DNA from: Actinomycetes bacterium
Lineage (GTDB): Bacteria; Actinomycetota; Acidimicrobiia; Spongiisociales; UBA5794
Length of the DNA: 7,189 bases
Assembly (NCBI GenBank): GCA_023336855.1
Contig: JAMBLK010000214.1
Coordinates: 1 to 7,189 of the forward strand
Direction: 5' to 3'
A model generated the notes under the pieces. It made no database searches. It was not told the origin of the DNA and saw only the letters and a program-made list of their open reading frames with translations. Of this stretch, positions 5,737-7,189 are shown in pieces (positions within the stretch are counted from its first letter, which is position 1; each line of letters starts with the position of its first letter). Position numbers and translations under genes: made by a program.

Positions 5737-6485
5737 TGCATACCTCCCGTTTCGACGAGTCGTGTGTCTTCAACGATCCTGCCATCGAGGAGAGAGACCC
5801 GGCGGGGAAACCGGGCGGCGATCTCGTGGTCGTGGGTGATCACGACGATGGTCGTGCCATCTGCATTGAGGTTCTCGATGAGCCGCACGACGTCCTCGCC
5901 GGACTTGCTATCCAGGTTTCCGGTCGGTTCGTCAGCAAGGATGATGTCGGGCGAGCCGATCAGAGCCCGCGCTATCGCGACCCGCTGCCGCTCGCCGCCC
6001 GAGAGCTTGGTTGCCTCGTGGCTCATGCGGTGAGCAAGACCTACCTGATCCAGCGCTTGTTTCGCCAGAACTCTCCGATGGCTCAGCGCCATGCCCGTAT
6101 AGAGCAGTCCGTCGGCGACGTTGTCGAGCGCCGTCTCCCCGGCGAGGAGGAAGAACTGCTGAAAGACGAACCCGATATGCCGGGAGCGCAGCGACGAGAG
6201 CTGTTTGTCGTTGAGGTCGTCGACGTCGTAACCGGCAACCGAGACCGTGCCCGACGTCGCTCGATCGAGTGTGCCGATCACATGGAGGAGCGTCGACTTA
6301 CCCGATCCCGATGGGCCGACGATGGCGACCAACTCGCCGGCCCGGATATCGAGATCGAGACCGCGGATGGCGTGCACGGGCGGAGTGCCGGGATAGCTCT
6401 TCGTCACGTTCGAGAGAGCGAGGACCGTGCGCTCGTTGATCGGTACCGGCGTCGTTGGTGTCGAAGTAGATGCAGTCGGGCTCAC
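5733..6485 (-). CDS. ABC transporter ATP-binding protein (MacB/LolD-like)
   Basis: 250 residues. This is the cytoplasmic ATPase that powers the neighbouring permease. All nucleotide-binding motifs are intact: Walker A GPSGSGKST (57-65), Q-loop Gln109 in FVFQQF, signature LSGGERQ (161-167), Walker B IILADEP (181-187) with catalytic Glu186, D-loop GNLDSKSG, and switch His218 in ITHDH. Tyr31 in KSYPG is a candidate A-loop aromatic. The LSSLRSRHIGFVFQQFFLL stretch is typical of the LolD/MacB/FtsE group. About 20 low-complexity Thr/Ser/Pro-rich residues precede the domain. The start is a GTG (6483-6485) overlapping the adaptor stop as GTGA. The only nearby purine run, GAAGG, is somewhat far upstream, so initiation probably relies on coupling to the adaptor gene. 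The gene ends in an ATGA overlap with the permease. Confidence 0.95.
   Translation of the reverse strand: MSPTASTSTPTTPVPINERTVLALSNVTKSYPGTPPVHAIRGLDLDIRAGELVAIVGPSGSGKSTLLHVIGTLDRATSGTVSVAGYDVDDLNDKQLSSLRSRHIGFVFQQFFLLAGETALDNVADGLLYTGMALSHRRVLAKQALDQVGLAHRMSHEATKLSGGERQRVAIARALIGSPDIILADEPTGNLDSKSGEDVVRLIENLNADGTTIVVITHDHEIAARFPRRVSLLDGRIVEDTRLVETGGMQ
5743..5748 (-). promoter_or_regulatory. Ribosome binding site of the permease inside the ATPase gene
   Basis: On the minus strand GGGAGG lies 6 nt before the permease ATG at 5736, within the last codons of the ATPase. Together with the ATGA overlap this gives the permease its own strong initiation site. The ATPase and SDR starts lack such a site. 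Confidence 0.7.
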
Positions 6486-7189
6486 GGAATGACGACCTTC
6501 ATGCCGGGCTCGAGTTCGCTCGAAGTGACCTCGACCGATCCGTCCGCGTACATGCCAGCCTCGACGGCGACGAGTCGCGTTGCACCGTTTCCGGCGTCGA
6601 TCTGGACCGCATAGCCACCCTCGCCCAGAGCCAGTAGCGCCGTGACCGGTACGACGAGTACGTTCTCGACTCGATCGTCGATCACTTCGACGTCGACCGG
6701 GGCCTCGTCGAGACCCGTGGCCGCACCCTGGCGATCGAGGGTGATCTCGACCTCGAAGTATGTGCCGAATTCCTGGCTGCGGATCGCGATGTTGCCGACC
6801 GTCGTAACGGACGCCGGTTCGTCGTCTCCGTTGGGCATCACGACCGTGACGGAGTCGCCGGCAAGGATGAGTTCTTGATCCTCTGCGGGCAACCGCACCG
6901 ACACCACCGATGTTGAGGTCGACGGTGTGTAGATCGGAGTTCCCGGGGTGACGTTGCTGCCGATGCTGATGTGCGAGGCCGCAATACGGATCGAATCTTC
7001 GGTGACCATGATCTCACCGATGTTGAGAACACCATCGACCGGCGCGCCGATGGACGCCTGCCACGCAACGAGAGCATCCGTAGTCTCCTCATCGAAGACG
7101 TCGTCTACGGTGAGCGCTCCGTCAGCATCGAACCCGAAGCTCAGGAGGGCTTCTTCGAGAACGCGAACGTCATCGCCCATTGAGCCGAC
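6482..7189 (-). CDS. HlyD/MacA-like efflux adaptor with peptidoglycan-binding-like domain, partial
   Basis: The frame is open to the right edge, so 235 C-terminal residues are visible. The N-terminus, with a presumed signal peptide or anchor and the first lipoyl half, is outside. Residues 4-60 of the visible part (GDDVRVLEEALLSFGF, then DETTDALVAWQASIGAPVDGV) match a PG_binding_1-like repeat: a helix with VRxLE, a G-F turn, DxxTxxALxxWQ and a final VDG. Next come the second lipoyl-like half (SIGSNVTPGTPIYT), a beta-barrel segment (VVSVRLPAEDQELILAGDSVTVVMP) and a membrane-proximal domain (VLVVPVTALLALGEGGYAVQI to the C-terminal EPGMKVVIP). In E. coli MacA a helical hairpin sits between the lipoyl halves. 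Here the PG-binding-like domain takes that place, as in known actinobacterial adaptors. It overlaps the ATPase start by 4 bp. It is expected to act outside the membrane as the periplasmic or wall-side partner of the ABC exporter. Confidence 0.88.
   Translation of the reverse strand, partial: VGSMGDDVRVLEEALLSFGFDADGALTVDDVFDEETTDALVAWQASIGAPVDGVLNIGEIMVTEDSIRIAASHISIGSNVTPGTPIYTPSTSTSVVSVRLPAEDQELILAGDSVTVVMPNGDDEPASVTTVGNIAIRSQEFGTYFEVEITLDRQGAATGLDEAPVDVEVIDDRVENVLVVPVTALLALGEGGYAVQIDAGNGATRLVAVEAGMYADGSVEVTSSELEPGMKVVIP

Noticed and set aside
5703..6614. 303-codon plus-strand ORF antisense to the ABC ATPase
   Set aside because: The ATPase on the other strand has every expected motif. The antisense frame is charged, without a fold signature, and open because of codon bias.

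Overview
The window is GC-rich, densely coded bacterial DNA, and reads as a chromosomal segment of an actinobacterium, perhaps an Acidimicrobiia-like lineage. This rests on three things: codons rich in G/C at the third position, frequent GTG/TTG starts with several genes lacking a Shine-Dalgarno sequence, and an efflux adaptor carrying a peptidoglycan-binding-like domain, an architecture known from Actinobacteria. The placement is an inference. No rRNA, tRNA, CRISPR, transposase or phage gene was seen.

Left part (1-993): positions 1-244 hold no gene I can support firmly. Positions 114-239 carry a degenerate heptanucleotide tandem repeat in which three different 7-mer families (TGTCGGT, ATCCGGT, GGTAGCT) keep one common 7-bp phase. 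It lies just downstream of the stop codon of a minus-strand gene for a 2-phosphosulfolactate phosphatase (ComB) family protein (245-937). A 56-bp divergent spacer separates ComB from the next, plus-strand unit.

Middle (994-2533): on the plus strand, a haloalkane dehalogenase of the HLD-II type with all five expected active-site residues (994-1842) is followed after 37 bp by a four-helix YIP1-family-like membrane protein that starts at TTG (1880-2455). These two genes converge on a long minus-strand operon. The 78-bp convergent spacer contains an imperfect hairpin without a T-tract.

Right part (2534-7189, minus strand, read from right to left): the 3' two-thirds or so of a HlyD/MacA-like adaptor gene with a peptidoglycan-binding-like domain (it runs off the right edge), an ABC ATPase, a MacB/FtsX-type permease, a short-chain dehydrogenase/reductase (SDR) and a UPF0104/LPG-synthase-like polytopic membrane protein. 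The first three overlap by 4 bp at each junction (GTGA, ATGA). The last two follow at 10 and 22 bp. The adaptor, ATPase and permease form a tripartite MacAB-like exporter adapted to a cell envelope without an evident TolC partner. The SDR and the UPF0104 protein may act on its substrate or on envelope lipids, but that is inferred from position only.

Most of the window is recognisable. The least explained element is the phase-locked heptad array at 114-239. I did not find a convincing wholly new system.
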